Assembly (NCBI GenBank): GCA_000411415.1
Contig: KE150450.1
Location: forward strand, 1,004,932 to 1,068,931
DNA from: Actinomyces sp. HPA0247
GTDB lineage: Bacteria > Actinomycetota > Actinomycetes > Actinomycetales > Actinomycetaceae
Direction: 5' to 3'
DNA: 64,000 nt
The position numbers and the translations under genes are program-made. Below are positions 8,417 to 17,742 of this stretch, one piece after another (the stretch's first letter is position 1; every line of letters starts with the position of its first letter). Under the pieces are notes generated by a model. That model saw nothing but the letters and a program-made list of their open reading frames with translations, had not been told where the DNA came from and did not search any database.

Positions 8417-8536
8417 GGGCCTGGCCGGGCTTCGAGGCGACGCGCCGAGCGAAGCTCGCAGCGCGGACGACTCGCGGGCGGGCCGCCGCCCACGGGCACA
8501 CCACGCAGCCCGGCCCGGCAGGGCGCCCGGAACACC
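8417..8536 (-). repeat. GC-rich dispersed repeat, copy 1
   Basis: About 120 bp that match, in reverse complement and nearly base for base, the stretch at 23307-23430. The shared core reads GTGCCCGTGGGCGGCGGC, then CTTCGGCTCGGCGCGTCG-like sequence. The surrounding bases from about 8311 to 8645 contain further partial copies (for example CCCGGAACACCCGTGGG twice). No gene is present. Confidence 0.65.
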
Positions 8537-8664
8537 CGTGGGGCCCCAAGCAGCCCGGCACACGCAGCCCGGCCCACACACCAAACAGCCCGACCCAATG
8601 AGGCAGGCAACACGGCGCCCGGAACACCCGTGGGACCCTAAGCAGCGAGGCCCACACACAGCAA

Positions 8665-8696
8665 GGGGCCCGAAGCGCCGTAGCGCCTCGGGCCCC
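8665..8696 (-). terminator. Terminator of the dpp operon
   Basis: A 14-bp stem (GGGGCCCGAAGCGC with GCGCCTCGGGCCCC, one mismatch) and a CGTA loop, about 20 bases beyond the stop codon of the last dpp gene on the minus strand. Confidence 0.75.
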
Positions 8697-8714
8697 TGCG
8701 TCAACCGCGTCAGC

Positions 8715-10628
8715 TCACAGGTTGAGCTGGATGTTGCGGCCAGGGACGGCCTCGATCAGCTCGCGCGTGTAGTCCTGAACCGGGTTGTTGAACAGCTCGT
8801 CCGTCGAGTTGGCCTCGACGAGCTTGCCCTTCTCCATGACGATCACGTCGTCGGCGATCTGGCGGACAACGGCCAGGTCGTGCGTGATGAACAGGTAGGA
8901 CAGGCCCAGCTGCGCCTGCAGGTCGTTGAGCAGGTACAGGATCTGGTTCTGCACCAGCACGTCCAGGGCGGACACGGCCTCGTCCAGGACGATGACCTCG
9001 GGGTTGAGCGCGAGGGCGCGGGCCACGGCGACGCGCTGGCGCTGGCCGCCGGAGAGCTCATTGGGGTAGCGGCGCATGGCGCTACGCGGCAGGGCCACCA
9101 TGTCGAGCAGCTCGGAGGCGCGCGCGATGCGCAGCTTCTTCGGGTTGAATTCTCGCTTCTCGGCGGCGGTCAGCGAACGCTTCGCGTCGGCGGCCTCGAC
9201 GAGGACGCGCATCCACTCCTCGGGCTCGCGGCCCGTGGCTTCGGCGCGCTTGATTTCGGCGCGCGCGTACTCCAGGGTGCCGTAGCCGTGGATCTTCAGC
9301 GGCTCCTCGATCAGTCGGTAGATCGAGAACATGGGATCCAGCGAGCCGTAGGGGTTCTGGAACACGGCCTGGAGGCGGCGGCGCAGGCGGAAGAGTTCGC
9401 CTTCGCTCATCTGCGAGGTGTCCTCGCCGTCGAAGTAGACCTTGCCCTCCGTCGGCTTGAGGAGCTGCAGCACCATGTTCGCGGCGGTGGACTTACCGGA
9501 GCCGGATTCGCCGACGACCGCGAGGGTCGTGCCGCGTCGCAGTTCGAAGGACACGTCGTCGACGGCCAGGAAGGTGTCCTGGCCCTTCTTGGCGCCGCGG
9601 ATGTCGAATTCCTTGGTGAGGTGTTCGGCGCGGATGATGGCGTCCGTGGAGGTCGCACCCTTGCCAGCGCCGACAAGCTCTTCCTCGGTGACCGAAATGC
9701 CCTGCTTGTGGGCGGACTCGATACGCGCCGAGGCCAGGGAGGGCGCGGCGGACACGAGGCGCTTCGTGTAGGGGTGCTGGGGGTGCTGGAGGATCTCCAG
9801 GGCGGGGCCGGATTCGACGATGCGGCCGCGGTGCATGACGACGAGCTGCTCGGCGCGCTCGGCGGCGAGGCCGAGGTCGTGCGTAATGAACAGCACGGCG
9901 GTGCCCATCTCGGCGGTGAGTTTGCCGAGGTGGTCGAGGATGCGGCGCTGGACGGTGACGTCCAGGGCGGAGGTCGGCTCGTCGGCGATCAGCAGCTTGG
10001 GGTGCGCGGCCATGCCGATGGCGATGAGGGCGCGCTGGCGCATACCGCCGGAGAACTCGTGCGGGTACTGCTTGGCGCGGCGTTCGGCGTCGGGCAGGCC
10101 GGCTTCCTCGAGGAGCTGGGTCACGCGCTGGCCGGCCTCGGAGCGGGGCACGACGTTGTTCGCGAGGAGAGCTTCCTTGACCTGCGTGCCCACGCGGAGC
10201 ACGGGGTTGAGGTTACTCATCGGGTCCTGGGGGACGAGGCCGATGCCGGAGCCGCGCAGCTCCACCCACTGCTTGGTGGACAGGTGGGTGATGTCGCGGC
10301 CGTCGAATTCGATTGTTCCGCCCGCGACCTTGCCGGTGCCGGGCAGGAGGCCGATGACGGCGGCGGCGGTCGTGGACTTACCGGAGCCGGATTCGCCGAC
10401 GATTGCGACGGTCTGGCCGGGGTAGATGGTCAGGTTCGCGCCGCGCACGGCCGGGACGACACCGGTCGAGGAGGTGAAGGTGACCTCCAGGTCCGTGATC
10501 TTGAGCAGGGGCTGCGCGTCGTCCGGGTGGACATCGGACGAGGCCGGGGCCGCGCTGGGGGCGACGGCCCGTTCGACGATCTCTTCCATCTCCTTCTCGG
10601 AGAGCTGGGGGGTGTTCGTTTCGCTCAC
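8715..10628 (-). CDS. Oligopeptide ABC transporter, fused DppD-DppF ATP-binding protein
   Basis: 637 residues with two complete ABC ATPase domains in tandem. Each has Walker A GESGSGKST, a signature (FSGGMRQRALIAIGM in the first, LSGGQRQRVAVARAL in the second) and an Asp-Glu Walker B. Each ends in the oligopeptide-type extension, for example HPQHPYTKRLVSAAP and DYTRELIEAVPG. The start is the GTG overlapping the upstream permease stop by 4 bases (GTGA); longer in-frame starts lie inside that gene. It powers peptide import through the two permeases upstream. The GACGAGGCCGGGGC motif falls in the variable N-terminus (encoding APASS). Confidence 0.93.
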   Translation of the reverse strand: MSETNTPQLSEKEMEEIVERAVAPSAAPASSDVHPDDAQPLLKITDLEVTFTSSTGVVPAVRGANLTIYPGQTVAIVGESGSGKSTTAAAVIGLLPGTGKVAGGTIEFDGRDITHLSTKQWVELRGSGIGLVPQDPMSNLNPVLRVGTQVKEALLANNVVPRSEAGQRVTQLLEEAGLPDAERRAKQYPHEFSGGMRQRALIAIGMAAHPKLLIADEPTSALDVTVQRRILDHLGKLTAEMGTAVLFITHDLGLAAERAEQLVVMHRGRIVESGPALEILQHPQHPYTKRLVSAAPSLASARIESAHKQGISVTEEELVGAGKGATSTDAIIRAEHLTKEFDIRGAKKGQDTFLAVDDVSFELRRGTTLAVVGESGSGKSTAANMVLQLLKPTEGKVYFDGEDTSQMSEGELFRLRRRLQAVFQNPYGSLDPMFSIYRLIEEPLKIHGYGTLEYARAEIKRAEATGREPEEWMRVLVEAADAKRSLTAAEKREFNPKKLRIARASELLDMVALPRSAMRRYPNELSGGQRQRVAVARALALNPEVIVLDEAVSALDVLVQNQILYLLNDLQAQLGLSYLFITHDLAVVRQIADDVIVMEKGKLVEANSTDELFNNPVQDYTRELIEAVPGRNIQLNL

Positions 10629-11593
10629 TTGCGTGCCTTCGGGTCGAGGGCTTCGCGCACGGCGTCGCCCATCATGATGAAGCTGAGGACGGTCAGGGCC
10701 AGGGCCGAGGCCGGGTAGAACAGGACCATCGGGTTGGTGCGCAGGGACGTCTGGGCGGACGAGATATCCGCGCCCCAGGAGACGACCGAGGTCGGCAGGC
10801 CGATGCCCATGAAGGACAGGGAGGCCTCGGACACGATGAAGGTGCCCAGCGCGACGGTCGCGTACACGATGATGGGGGCCATCGAGTTCGGGATGATGTG
10901 GCTCAGCAGGATGCGCGCGCGGGATGCGCCGGTCGCGCGGGCCGCAGTGACGAACTCTTCGTTCTTGGCGCTCAGGACCGAACCGCGGGTGATACGCGCG
11001 ATGGAGGTCCAGCCGAACATGGACAGGACGATGACGACCATGAGGATGGAACGCGAGCCCTTGAACATCTGCATGAACACGATGGCTGCGAGGAGCAGCG
11101 GGATCGCGAAGAACACGTCGGTGATGCGCGAGAGCAGCGCGTCGAACCAGCCGCCGAAGTAGCCGGCGAGGGCGCCGACGGTGCCGCCGATCAGGACGAC
11201 GGCGATGGTCGTGAGGATACCGACGGACACGGACGCGCGGGCGCCGTAGACGACGCGGGCGTAGATGTCGCAGCCCTGCTTGTCGAAGCCGAAGGGGTGG
11301 CCGGCGGCGGGTCCTGCCAGGGAGGAGGACAGTTCGCAGAACTTCGGGTCGGTCGAGGTGAACAGCGACGGGAAGAGCGCGAGGAGCGCGGCGACCAGGA
11401 TGATGAACGCGGCAATCCAGAAGGTCGGGCGGCGGCGCAGGCGCTTCCAGGCCTCGCCCCACATGGACGAGGGCGCGCCCTCGTCGGCGACCGCGTCGAC
11501 GGCACCGAGGCCGGTCTCGTCGATGTCGGAGACGTAGTGGTCCTGGCCCGCGCGGGTGCGGGCGATGTTGGCGGAAGGAATCTGGTCACTCAT
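10625..11593 (-). CDS. Oligopeptide ABC transporter permease, DppC-like
   Basis: 322 residues. A cytoplasmic N-terminus of about 50 residues carrying the DppC-type conserved stretch (WGEAWKRLRRRPTFWIAAFI) leads to six membrane helices. The EAA loop is EEFVTAARATGASRARILLSHIIPN. The C-terminus ends GDAVREALDPKARK, diagnostic of the DppC branch. It overlaps its neighbours on both sides by a few bases, so the three genes are translationally coupled. Confidence 0.93.
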   Translation of the reverse strand: MSDQIPSANIARTRAGQDHYVSDIDETGLGAVDAVADEGAPSSMWGEAWKRLRRRPTFWIAAFIILVAALLALFPSLFTSTDPKFCELSSSLAGPAAGHPFGFDKQGCDIYARVVYGARASVSVGILTTIAVVLIGGTVGALAGYFGGWFDALLSRITDVFFAIPLLLAAIVFMQMFKGSRSILMVVIVLSMFGWTSIARITRGSVLSAKNEEFVTAARATGASRARILLSHIIPNSMAPIIVYATVALGTFIVSEASLSFMGIGLPTSVVSWGADISSAQTSLRTNPMVLFYPASALALTVLSFIMMGDAVREALDPKARK

Positions 11594-12518
11594 AGCGGAT
11601 CCTCGGGTCGAGCACGGCGTACAGGAGGTCGACGAGCAGGTTCGCGATGATGTAGACCAGCACGAGCACTGTTGTCACTGACACGACGGTCTGGGGTTCG
11701 CCCTTGATGATGGCGCTCCACAGGGTGCCGCCGACGCCGTGGATGTTGAAGATACCCTCGGTGATGATCGCGCCGCCCATGAGGGCGCCGAGGTCGCCGC
11801 CGATGAACGTGGCGACGGGGATGAGGGAGTTACGCAGGATGTGGCGCGTCATGACGACGCCGCCGGAGAGGCCCTTGGCGCGTGCGGTGCGCACGTAGTC
11901 CGCGGAGACGTTCTCGGAGACGGACTGGCGGGTCAGACGGATGACGTAGGCCAGGGAGACGCCGCCGAGCACCATGGCTGGCATGGTGAGGCTCTTGAGG
12001 TCGACGGAGGCCGAGGCCGTGGTCGGTAGGATTGCCAGCTGCACGCCCAGGACGTACTGGAGGACGAAGCCCAGGACGAAGGTGGGGACGGAGATCAGCA
12101 GCAGGGAGACAACGAGGATGGTGGAGTCGAACCACTTGCCGCGGCGCATGCCTGCGACGACGCCGAGGGCGATGCCGAGGAAGGTCTCGATGGCGAGGGC
12201 GTAGAGAGCGAGCTTCGCGGTCGTCGGGAAGGCGGTCGCCATGATGGACGTGACCTTCTGGCCGTTGAACGCGGTGCCGAAGTCGAGTGTGAAGACTCCC
12301 TTGAGGTACAGCAGGTACTGCATCCAGAAGGGCTTGTCCAGGTTGTACTGGGCGCGGATCTGCGCGGCGGCGGCCTCGGAGAGGCCGCGGTCGCCACCGA
12401 GTGCGGCGACGGGGTCACCTGGCATCAGGTAGACCATCGCGAAGATCAGAAAGGTGGCTCCGAAGAAGACCGGGATGGTCTGGAGGAGTCGCCGTCCGAT
12501 GTAGCGGAGCATGGACAA
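11586..12518 (-). CDS. Oligopeptide ABC transporter permease, DppB-like
   Basis: 310 residues starting MLRYIGRRLLQTIPVFFGATFL, the classic DppB N-terminal helix, followed by the periplasmic MPGDPVAALGG stretch. The EAA loop reads ADYVRTARAKGLSGGVVMTRHILRNSL and the C-terminus VDLLYAVLDPRIRYE is typical. It forms a heterodimeric channel with the DppC-like protein. The ATG is followed within 9 residues by the conserved segment, which supports the start. Confidence 0.93.
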   Translation of the reverse strand: MSMLRYIGRRLLQTIPVFFGATFLIFAMVYLMPGDPVAALGGDRGLSEAAAAQIRAQYNLDKPFWMQYLLYLKGVFTLDFGTAFNGQKVTSIMATAFPTTAKLALYALAIETFLGIALGVVAGMRRGKWFDSTILVVSLLLISVPTFVLGFVLQYVLGVQLAILPTTASASVDLKSLTMPAMVLGGVSLAYVIRLTRQSVSENVSADYVRTARAKGLSGGVVMTRHILRNSLIPVATFIGGDLGALMGGAIITEGIFNIHGVGGTLWSAIIKGEPQTVVSVTTVLVLVYIIANLLVDLLYAVLDPRIRYE

Positions 12519-12757
12519 TCCTTTAGTGTTCGTGTCGTGGGAGGGGAGGTTCCGATCCCTGGCGGTGCCTCGCGGGCGAGGCCGACTATGATCTCATCAT
12601 AGGGTAAAGAATGGGCAAATGGCGTATCAGTCTCTTATTTTGTATTCCGTATCAATCCCGTGATGCTTTTTTGAGATGAAAGTGTGTGCCGCGTCAATAC
12701 GGGTATTCGGTGCGTCGCTGAGCTGCGCAGATGTGTTCGTGGCTGCCTAAGAAGATG

Positions 12758-12795
12758 CCCGCGGGGCGGGCGGCTCGCGCCGCCCGCCCCGCGGG
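12758..12795 (-). terminator. Terminator after the peptide-binding protein gene
   Basis: A perfect 17-bp stem (CCCGCGGGGCGGGCGGC and its complement) with a TCGC loop, 20 bases past the stop codon on the minus strand. The 296-base gap to the dppB start also holds an AT-rich stretch (12590-12680) that may carry a promoter for the permease genes, so the binding protein may be made at a different level from the permeases. Confidence 0.8.
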
Positions 12796-12814
12796 AGAGG
12801 TTAACCTCGTGCGA

Positions 12815-14416
12815 TCACTTCTTGGTGATCTGCCAGAACACGGGCTGGCCCTTCCAGTCGAACTTGACGTTGTCAACGTTCTTGGACCATGCGCCGTTAG
12901 CGTTGGTGTACCACAGCGGGACGGCGGGCATGTCGCGCAGCAGGATGGTCTGAGCCTGCTCCAGGGTCTTCGCGGCCTCGGCGGAGCTGGTGGCGGAGGA
13001 AGCCTGCGTCACGAGGGAGTCGAACTCGCTGTTGGAGTAACCGCCCTTGTTAGCGTCGGCGCCGGTGGCGTACTGGGGCTGCAGGAAGTTGTACAGCGCC
13101 GGGTAGTCGCCCTGCCAGCCGTTACGGAACGCGCCGGTCATCTCGTGCTTGTCCTCTGCGTCGAGCAGAGACTTGAAGTCGGCGAAGGGGTTTCCTTCAG
13201 CGTTGATGCCCAGGGTGTTCTTGATGGAGTTAGCGGTCGCATCGACCCATTCCTTGTGGCCACCGTCGGAGTTGTAGGCGATGGTGAAGGTGCCGTCCCA
13301 CGGGGAAATGGCGTCGGCCTTTGCCCACAGTTCCTTGGCCTTCTCGGGGTTGTAGGTCAGAACGTCGTTGCCAGAAACGTTGGCGTCGTAGCCCTCAAGC
13401 GTCGGAGCGGTGAAGTCCTTGGCGGGGGTACGGGTGCCGTTGAAGATGGTCTTCACGATGGTGTCGCGGTCGACGGCCATCGAGATGGCCTGGCGGCGCA
13501 GCTGGCCTTCCTCACCGGAGAAGTGGGGGAGGTACTGCGGGATCGTGAAGTACTGGGCGCCAGCGTAGGGCTGGTTCACGGTGCGGCCCGACAGCTCGGA
13601 CTCGTAGGTGGCGAACACGGAGGCCGGAATGGCGTCGAGAACGTCCACGGAGTCGGAAGACAGATCCTGGTAGGCCGCGTCGAGGCTCGAGTAGAAGACG
13701 AAGGTCACGCCGTCGTTCTGGGCCTTGGTGTCACCCACGTAGTTCTCGTTGGGAACGGTGGTGAACTTGACGTTGTGCTCCCACGCGTCGGCCGAGGCCA
13801 TCTTGTAGGGGCCGTTGCCCACGGGGGCCTGGCCGCCGGCATCGGGATCAGCCAGCGTGGAATCCGGGAGCGGTGCGTAGGCGACGTATCCCAGACGCGA
13901 CATGAAGTCCGAGGTGGGGTTCTTCAGCTTCGCGGTGAAGGTGTAGTCGTCAACTTCGGTCAGGCCGGTGATCTCGCCGTTGCCCTCGTCGTCGGTGCCT
14001 TCGAACATGGTGAAGAATGCAGCCTGCTGCTGGTTCTTCGTGGTGATAAGGTTCCAGGCCTTGATGAAGTTGTGAGCCTGGACGGGGGTGCCGTCGGAGA
14101 ACTTGCGGTCGTTGTGGAGCTTGATGGTCCACTCGGAAGCGTCCTCGTTGGGTTCGATAGACTCGGCGACGTCGAGGACGGCCTTGCCGTCAGTGTCGTA
14201 GCGGACGAGCTGGCTGAACAGAACGGACAGGATCCTGCCGCCGCCGTTCTCGTTGGTCAGGCCGGGCAGGAGCGGGTTCTGGGGCTCGGAGCCGTTCGCG
14301 GTAACGACCTTGTCGCCGGAGCCGGACGACGAGGCGGTGTTGCCGCCGCCGGCGCAGGCGGTCAGAGCGAGCGCGGCAGCCGCGGGGATGACGAGCCATG
14401 CCTTCTTCAGGTTCAT
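12815..14416 (-). CDS. ABC transporter substrate-binding lipoprotein (peptide/DppA-OppA family)
   Basis: 533 residues from the ATG preceded by AGGAGGAAG. The signal peptide ends in the lipobox LTAC, so the mature protein is anchored at Cys. It is followed by a Gly/Ser-rich linker and the SBP_bac_5 fold. Family landmarks include EPQNPLLPG, the SDGTPVQAHNFIKAWNL segment (peptide-binding proteins have D-G-xPVTA-DDVxxS here) and WQGDYPALYNFLQPQY near the C-terminus. It delivers peptides to the DppBC channel encoded downstream on the same strand. A possible longer N-terminus to 14518 lacks a ribosome site and would hide the signal peptide. Confidence 0.92.
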   Translation of the reverse strand: MNLKKAWLVIPAAAALALTACAGGGNTASSSGSGDKVVTANGSEPQNPLLPGLTNENGGGRILSVLFSQLVRYDTDGKAVLDVAESIEPNEDASEWTIKLHNDRKFSDGTPVQAHNFIKAWNLITTKNQQQAAFFTMFEGTDDEGNGEITGLTEVDDYTFTAKLKNPTSDFMSRLGYVAYAPLPDSTLADPDAGGQAPVGNGPYKMASADAWEHNVKFTTVPNENYVGDTKAQNDGVTFVFYSSLDAAYQDLSSDSVDVLDAIPASVFATYESELSGRTVNQPYAGAQYFTIPQYLPHFSGEEGQLRRQAISMAVDRDTIVKTIFNGTRTPAKDFTAPTLEGYDANVSGNDVLTYNPEKAKELWAKADAISPWDGTFTIAYNSDGGHKEWVDATANSIKNTLGINAEGNPFADFKSLLDAEDKHEMTGAFRNGWQGDYPALYNFLQPQYATGADANKGGYSNSEFDSLVTQASSATSSAEAAKTLEQAQTILLRDMPAVPLWYTNANGAWSKNVDNVKFDWKGQPVFWQITKK

Positions 14417-14612
14417 GGATTCTTCCTCCTGGTTGATGGGTGGAACTGGGGGCGGTGCCCTCAGGTATGGTCCGAGAGTAACCCCTGAGGCCTGGAAGAC
14501 ACGAAAGATGTCCATCATGTGCGCATTACATTTTGGTTACAAACGTAAAAAGAAGGTCAAATAATGGTGTGTGTCACATAAAAGGGGCCCTGTTGTGACC
14601 AAGTATTCATGC

Positions 14613-14660
14613 GACGAGGCCGGGGCTGAGCGTGCGCACACACCCGGCCCCGGCCTCGTC
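14613..14660 (-). terminator. Terminator made of an inverted pair of the GACGAGGCCGGGGC motif
   Basis: Two exact copies of the 14-mer in opposite orientation form the arms of a hairpin (GACGAGGCCGGGGC, then GCCCCGGCCTCGTC) around a 20-base loop. It lies 14 bases beyond the stop codon of the osmoprotectant binding protein. The remaining bases up to the dppA start look like a promoter region (AT-rich near 14530-14560). Confidence 0.75.
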
Positions 14661-14673
14661 CATCGAAGAACAC

Positions 14674-15591
14674 TCAGGAGAGCAGGCCCTCGGAAATGAG
14701 CCAGTCGTGGGCGATCTGAGAGGCGGACTTCTGCTCGACCGTCGACTCCCGGTTCATCTCGATGAGATCCTGCGCGTCCAACGCCTCGCTCACCCTGTTG
14801 ATGACCGCGGTCGCGTCGTCGTTTACCCGCGACGAGGCCAGGGGCACCACGTGCGAGGCCAGGAACAGCCCCTTCGGGTCCGTCAGGACCGTCAGCGTTC
14901 CGTCCGCGAGCACCGGGTCGGATGAGTAGATGTTCGCGAGCTGGATGTCGCCGTCCTTCAGGGCCTTGACCGTGAGGGGGCCGCCCGAATCCTCGATCGG
15001 GGTGAAGTTGACGGTCACTCCGTAGAGGTCGGACAGTCCGGTCGGACCATAGGGACGCGTGCGCAGCTCCGAGTTGCCGCCGAGGGTGAGCGCGCCCGCG
15101 TTCGTGAGGTCGCCGATCGACGTCAGTGAGTGGGCTTGCGCGAAGTCGGCCGTCACCACGTAAGAATCCTGGTCGGTCGCAGGTGCCTGCTCGAGGGCGC
15201 GCAGGCCCGAGGGGAGCGCGGTCTGCAGAGCTGAATACACCTCGTCCGTGGATCGCGCGGTCGCGTCAGCATCCAGGTACTGCAGCAGGTTGCCCGTGTA
15301 CTCGGGGAAGACGTCGATCGAGCCGGCCTCAAGCTCGGGCATGTAGACCTCGCGCTGGCCGATCCGCATCTGGCGATCAACCGTGAAGCCTGCCCCTTCG
15401 AGCGCCTGCGCGTAGGCCTCCGCGATGATCTCGTTCGAGTAGTAGTCCTGCGAGCCGACGACGAGCGTCGTCGAGCCGTTCTCCGAACTCCCGGTGCTCG
15501 TGTTGCCGCCGACCGACTCCGCCGAACCGCAGGCGGCCAGGGCCAGGGCGGAAGCCGCGACGGCAGCCATTGTGATCATCGTGCGTTTCAT
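14674..15591 (-). CDS. Osmoprotectant (glycine betaine/choline-type) ABC transporter substrate-binding lipoprotein
   Basis: 305 residues with a lipoprotein signal peptide (lipobox LAAC). The mature part matches the OpuBC/ProX QAT family: VVGSQDYYSNEIIAEAYAQALEGAGF at the start, then EAGSIDVFPEYTGNLLQY, and the C-terminal VINRVSEALDAQDLIEMN. Quaternary-amine ligands sit in an aromatic cage in this family. The ATG overlaps the upstream permease stop (ATGA), making it the last gene of a five-gene unit led by a MarR regulator. Confidence 0.9.
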   Translation of the reverse strand: MKRTMITMAAVAASALALAACGSAESVGGNTSTGSSENGSTTLVVGSQDYYSNEIIAEAYAQALEGAGFTVDRQMRIGQREVYMPELEAGSIDVFPEYTGNLLQYLDADATARSTDEVYSALQTALPSGLRALEQAPATDQDSYVVTADFAQAHSLTSIGDLTNAGALTLGGNSELRTRPYGPTGLSDLYGVTVNFTPIEDSGGPLTVKALKDGDIQLANIYSSDPVLADGTLTVLTDPKGLFLASHVVPLASSRVNDDATAVINRVSEALDAQDLIEMNRESTVEQKSASQIAHDWLISEGLLS

Positions 15592-16283
15592 AGTGTCTCC
15601 TTGAGTGAGTTGTCCTCATTGTCTGAGAAAGAATGGGTGCGGGCCCGAAGGCGTTGCGCCACCAGGGCCAGGAGCGCGTCGGTCACCAGCGCGAGGGCGA
15701 CGACGATGATCGCGCCGCCGATCATCTCCGCGTAGTCGCGGGTCTTCAGCCCCTCGTAAAGGAAACGGCCGAGACCGTAGTTCGCCGTGTAGGCCGCCAG
15801 CGTCGTCGTCGCGATCACCTGGAGGGTTGCCGAGCGTACGCCCGCCGCGACGAGGCCGGCCGCGTGCGGGGCCTCGACCTGCGCGAGGACCTGTTTTTCA
15901 GTGAGCCCAATCGCTCGCGCCGCGTCCACGGTCGCGCGCGGCGTCGAGGCGATCCCTGAGTAGGTCGCCGACAGGAGCGGCGGAATCGCCAGGATGAGGA
16001 GAGCCAGCGTGGGTGCCGCCAGGCCGATACCCAGCCACAGGCCCGCCAGCGTCAGGACGCCGAGCGTCGGAACCGCGCGGGCCGCGCCCGTCGCGCTCAC
16101 CAGCCACCGGCCCCTGCCCGTGTGCCCGATCCAGGTGCCCAGCGGCAGTGCGATGAGGGCCGCGAGCGCCACGATCAGGAGGGTGAGGCCCAGGTGCTCG
16201 GTGGCCCTCACGAGGATCCCGGACTCACCTAGCCAGTGAGCGGGGACCGCCAACCACTTCAGGGCGTCGAGGAGAATGTTCAT
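15588..16283 (-). CDS. Osmoprotectant ABC transporter permease (OpuBD-like)
   Basis: 231 residues and six membrane helices. The start is the ATG in a 4-base ATGA overlap with the preceding permease; an in-frame ATG seven codons earlier would lie inside that gene. The binding-protein-dependent motif is ARAIGLTEKQVLAQVEAPHAA. It pairs with the other permease of the operon. Confidence 0.9.
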   Translation of the reverse strand: MNILLDALKWLAVPAHWLGESGILVRATEHLGLTLLIVALAALIALPLGTWIGHTGRGRWLVSATGAARAVPTLGVLTLAGLWLGIGLAAPTLALLILAIPPLLSATYSGIASTPRATVDAARAIGLTEKQVLAQVEAPHAAGLVAAGVRSATLQVIATTTLAAYTANYGLGRFLYEGLKTRDYAEMIGGAIIVVALALVTDALLALVAQRLRARTHSFSDNEDNSLKETL

Positions 16284-16918
16284 GCCCGCCCCCTCCTCGT
16301 CCACGGGGTGAGGGTCCAGCCGATTCCCTGGATCAGCGCATCGATGACGAGCGCAAGGAGAACCGTCGCGACCAGGCCGGCCACGACCTCGGCGATGAGT
16401 CCGCGCTGAAAACCGTCAGTGAACAGCGTCCCCAGCGAGCGCACCCCGATGAACGCGCCCACCGTCACGAGCGACACCGTCGACGTGGCGACCACGCGCG
16501 TGCCCGCAACGATGACGGGCGTCGCCAGGGGGAGCTCCACCTCGACGAAACGCCGAAAGAGCGGGTAGCCGCACGCGTTCGCGGCCTGCAGGGTCGCGCG
16601 AGGGATCGCGCGGAAGCCCTCCGCCACCTGGCGCACCAGCACCGCCACGCCGTACAGCGTCAGGACGATCACCATGTTGATCGGCGAGCGCAGCGCCACC
16701 CCGACGATCACGGGAATGACAATCAGGAGCGGCAGCGACGGCACCGCGTACAGCGCCGACAGGGCAGACAACACCCAGCCGCCGCGGCGCGAAAACGCCG
16801 CCCACCGCGCGATCGGCACGGAAATCAGCACCGACAGAGCAATCGCTGGCAGGGCGATCCACAGGTGTGCGAGCGTCAGGGAGCCAATGACTCCCCAGTT
16901 TGAGGACAGCCAGGTCAC
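16280..16918 (-). CDS. Osmoprotectant ABC transporter permease (OpuBB-like)
   Basis: 212 residues from a GTG that overlaps the ATPase stop by 4 bases. It opens with NWGVIGSLTLAHLWIALPAIALSV and has the EAA-like loop LQAANACGYPLFRRFVEVELPLA. The two small permeases in one operon are the rule for OpuB/OpuC-type uptake systems. Confidence 0.9.
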   Translation of the reverse strand: MTWLSSNWGVIGSLTLAHLWIALPAIALSVLISVPIARWAAFSRRGGWVLSALSALYAVPSLPLLIVIPVIVGVALRSPINMVIVLTLYGVAVLVRQVAEGFRAIPRATLQAANACGYPLFRRFVEVELPLATPVIVAGTRVVATSTVSLVTVGAFIGVRSLGTLFTDGFQRGLIAEVVAGLVATVLLALVIDALIQGIGWTLTPWTRRGRA

Positions 16919-17742
16919 GGGCGCTCCCCGGCCTCGTCGGTCGTCAGCGTGCCCACGGGGGTGCCGGCGTCGTCGACAACCAGGCCGCCCGGCCCGGCGA
17001 CGCGCACCGGGCGTGCCGCGCGCGAGGCTCCGACGAACTCCGCAACGAAGGGCGAGGCGGGAGAGGAGAGCAGCTCGGTGGGCGTCCCCACCTGCTCGAT
17101 GCGGCCACCCGTCGAGAGGACGGCAACCTGGTCGCCCAACGTGAACGCCTCGTCCACGTCGTGCGTCACGAAGAGGATCGTCGTGCCCAGGGCCCGCTGG
17201 ATCTCCTTCAGCTCGCGCTGTAGCTCCGCGCGCACGATCGGATCCAGCGCGCCAAAGGGCTCGTCCATCAGCAGGATGTCCGCGCGATTGGCCAGCGCCC
17301 GGGCAACGCCCACGCGCTGACGCTGGCCGCCCGACAGCTGGGCGGGGTAGCGATCGGCCATCTCGCGATCCAGGCCCACCAGCTCGAGGAGCTCGAGCGC
17401 GCGCTCGCGGGAGGCATGCTTCGTGGCGCCCTCCAGGCGCGGGACGGTCGCGATATTGTCGGCAATGCTTCGGTGGGGGAAGAGTCCGCCCTCCTGTAGG
17501 ACGTAGCCGATCGAGCGGCGCAGGCGCACGGGGTCCTCGCCTGCGACGTCCTGGTCTCGTACGAATACCCTGCCCGAGGTTGGGGTGACCATCGCGTTCA
17601 CCATCCGCATGAGCGTCGTCTTGCCGCAGCCCGAGGTGCCCAGGAAGACGGTCGTGGAACCCTGCTCGACGGTGAGGGAGAAGTCCTCGACGGCGCGTGT
17701 GCCGCCCGGGTAGGTCTTGGAGACGTGGTCGAAGCGAATCAT
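16915..17742 (-). CDS. Osmoprotectant ABC transporter ATP-binding protein (OpuBA-like)
   Basis: 275 residues. Walker A is GTSGCGKTT, the signature is LSGGQRQRVGVARAL, Walker B is ILLMDEPFGALD and the switch region is FVTHDVDEAF. The N-terminal FDHVSKTYPGGTRAVEDFSL is typical of quaternary-amine importers. The tail after residue 240 is short, with a single remnant reminiscent of a CBS strand (GLVVDDAGTPVGTLTTDE) rather than the tandem CBS pair seen in OpuA. The ATG overlaps the MarR gene stop by 4 bases. Confidence 0.9.
   Translation of the reverse strand: MIRFDHVSKTYPGGTRAVEDFSLTVEQGSTTVFLGTSGCGKTTLMRMVNAMVTPTSGRVFVRDQDVAGEDPVRLRRSIGYVLQEGGLFPHRSIADNIATVPRLEGATKHASRERALELLELVGLDREMADRYPAQLSGGQRQRVGVARALANRADILLMDEPFGALDPIVRAELQRELKEIQRALGTTILFVTHDVDEAFTLGDQVAVLSTGGRIEQVGTPTELLSSPASPFVAEFVGASRAARPVRVAGPGGLVVDDAGTPVGTLTTDEAGERP

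Noticed and set aside
10629-11462. N-terminal extension of the fused DppD-DppF protein
   Set aside because: The extension lies antisense-frame-like within the DppC gene, has no homology, and the GTGA overlap at 10625-10628 gives a natural start.
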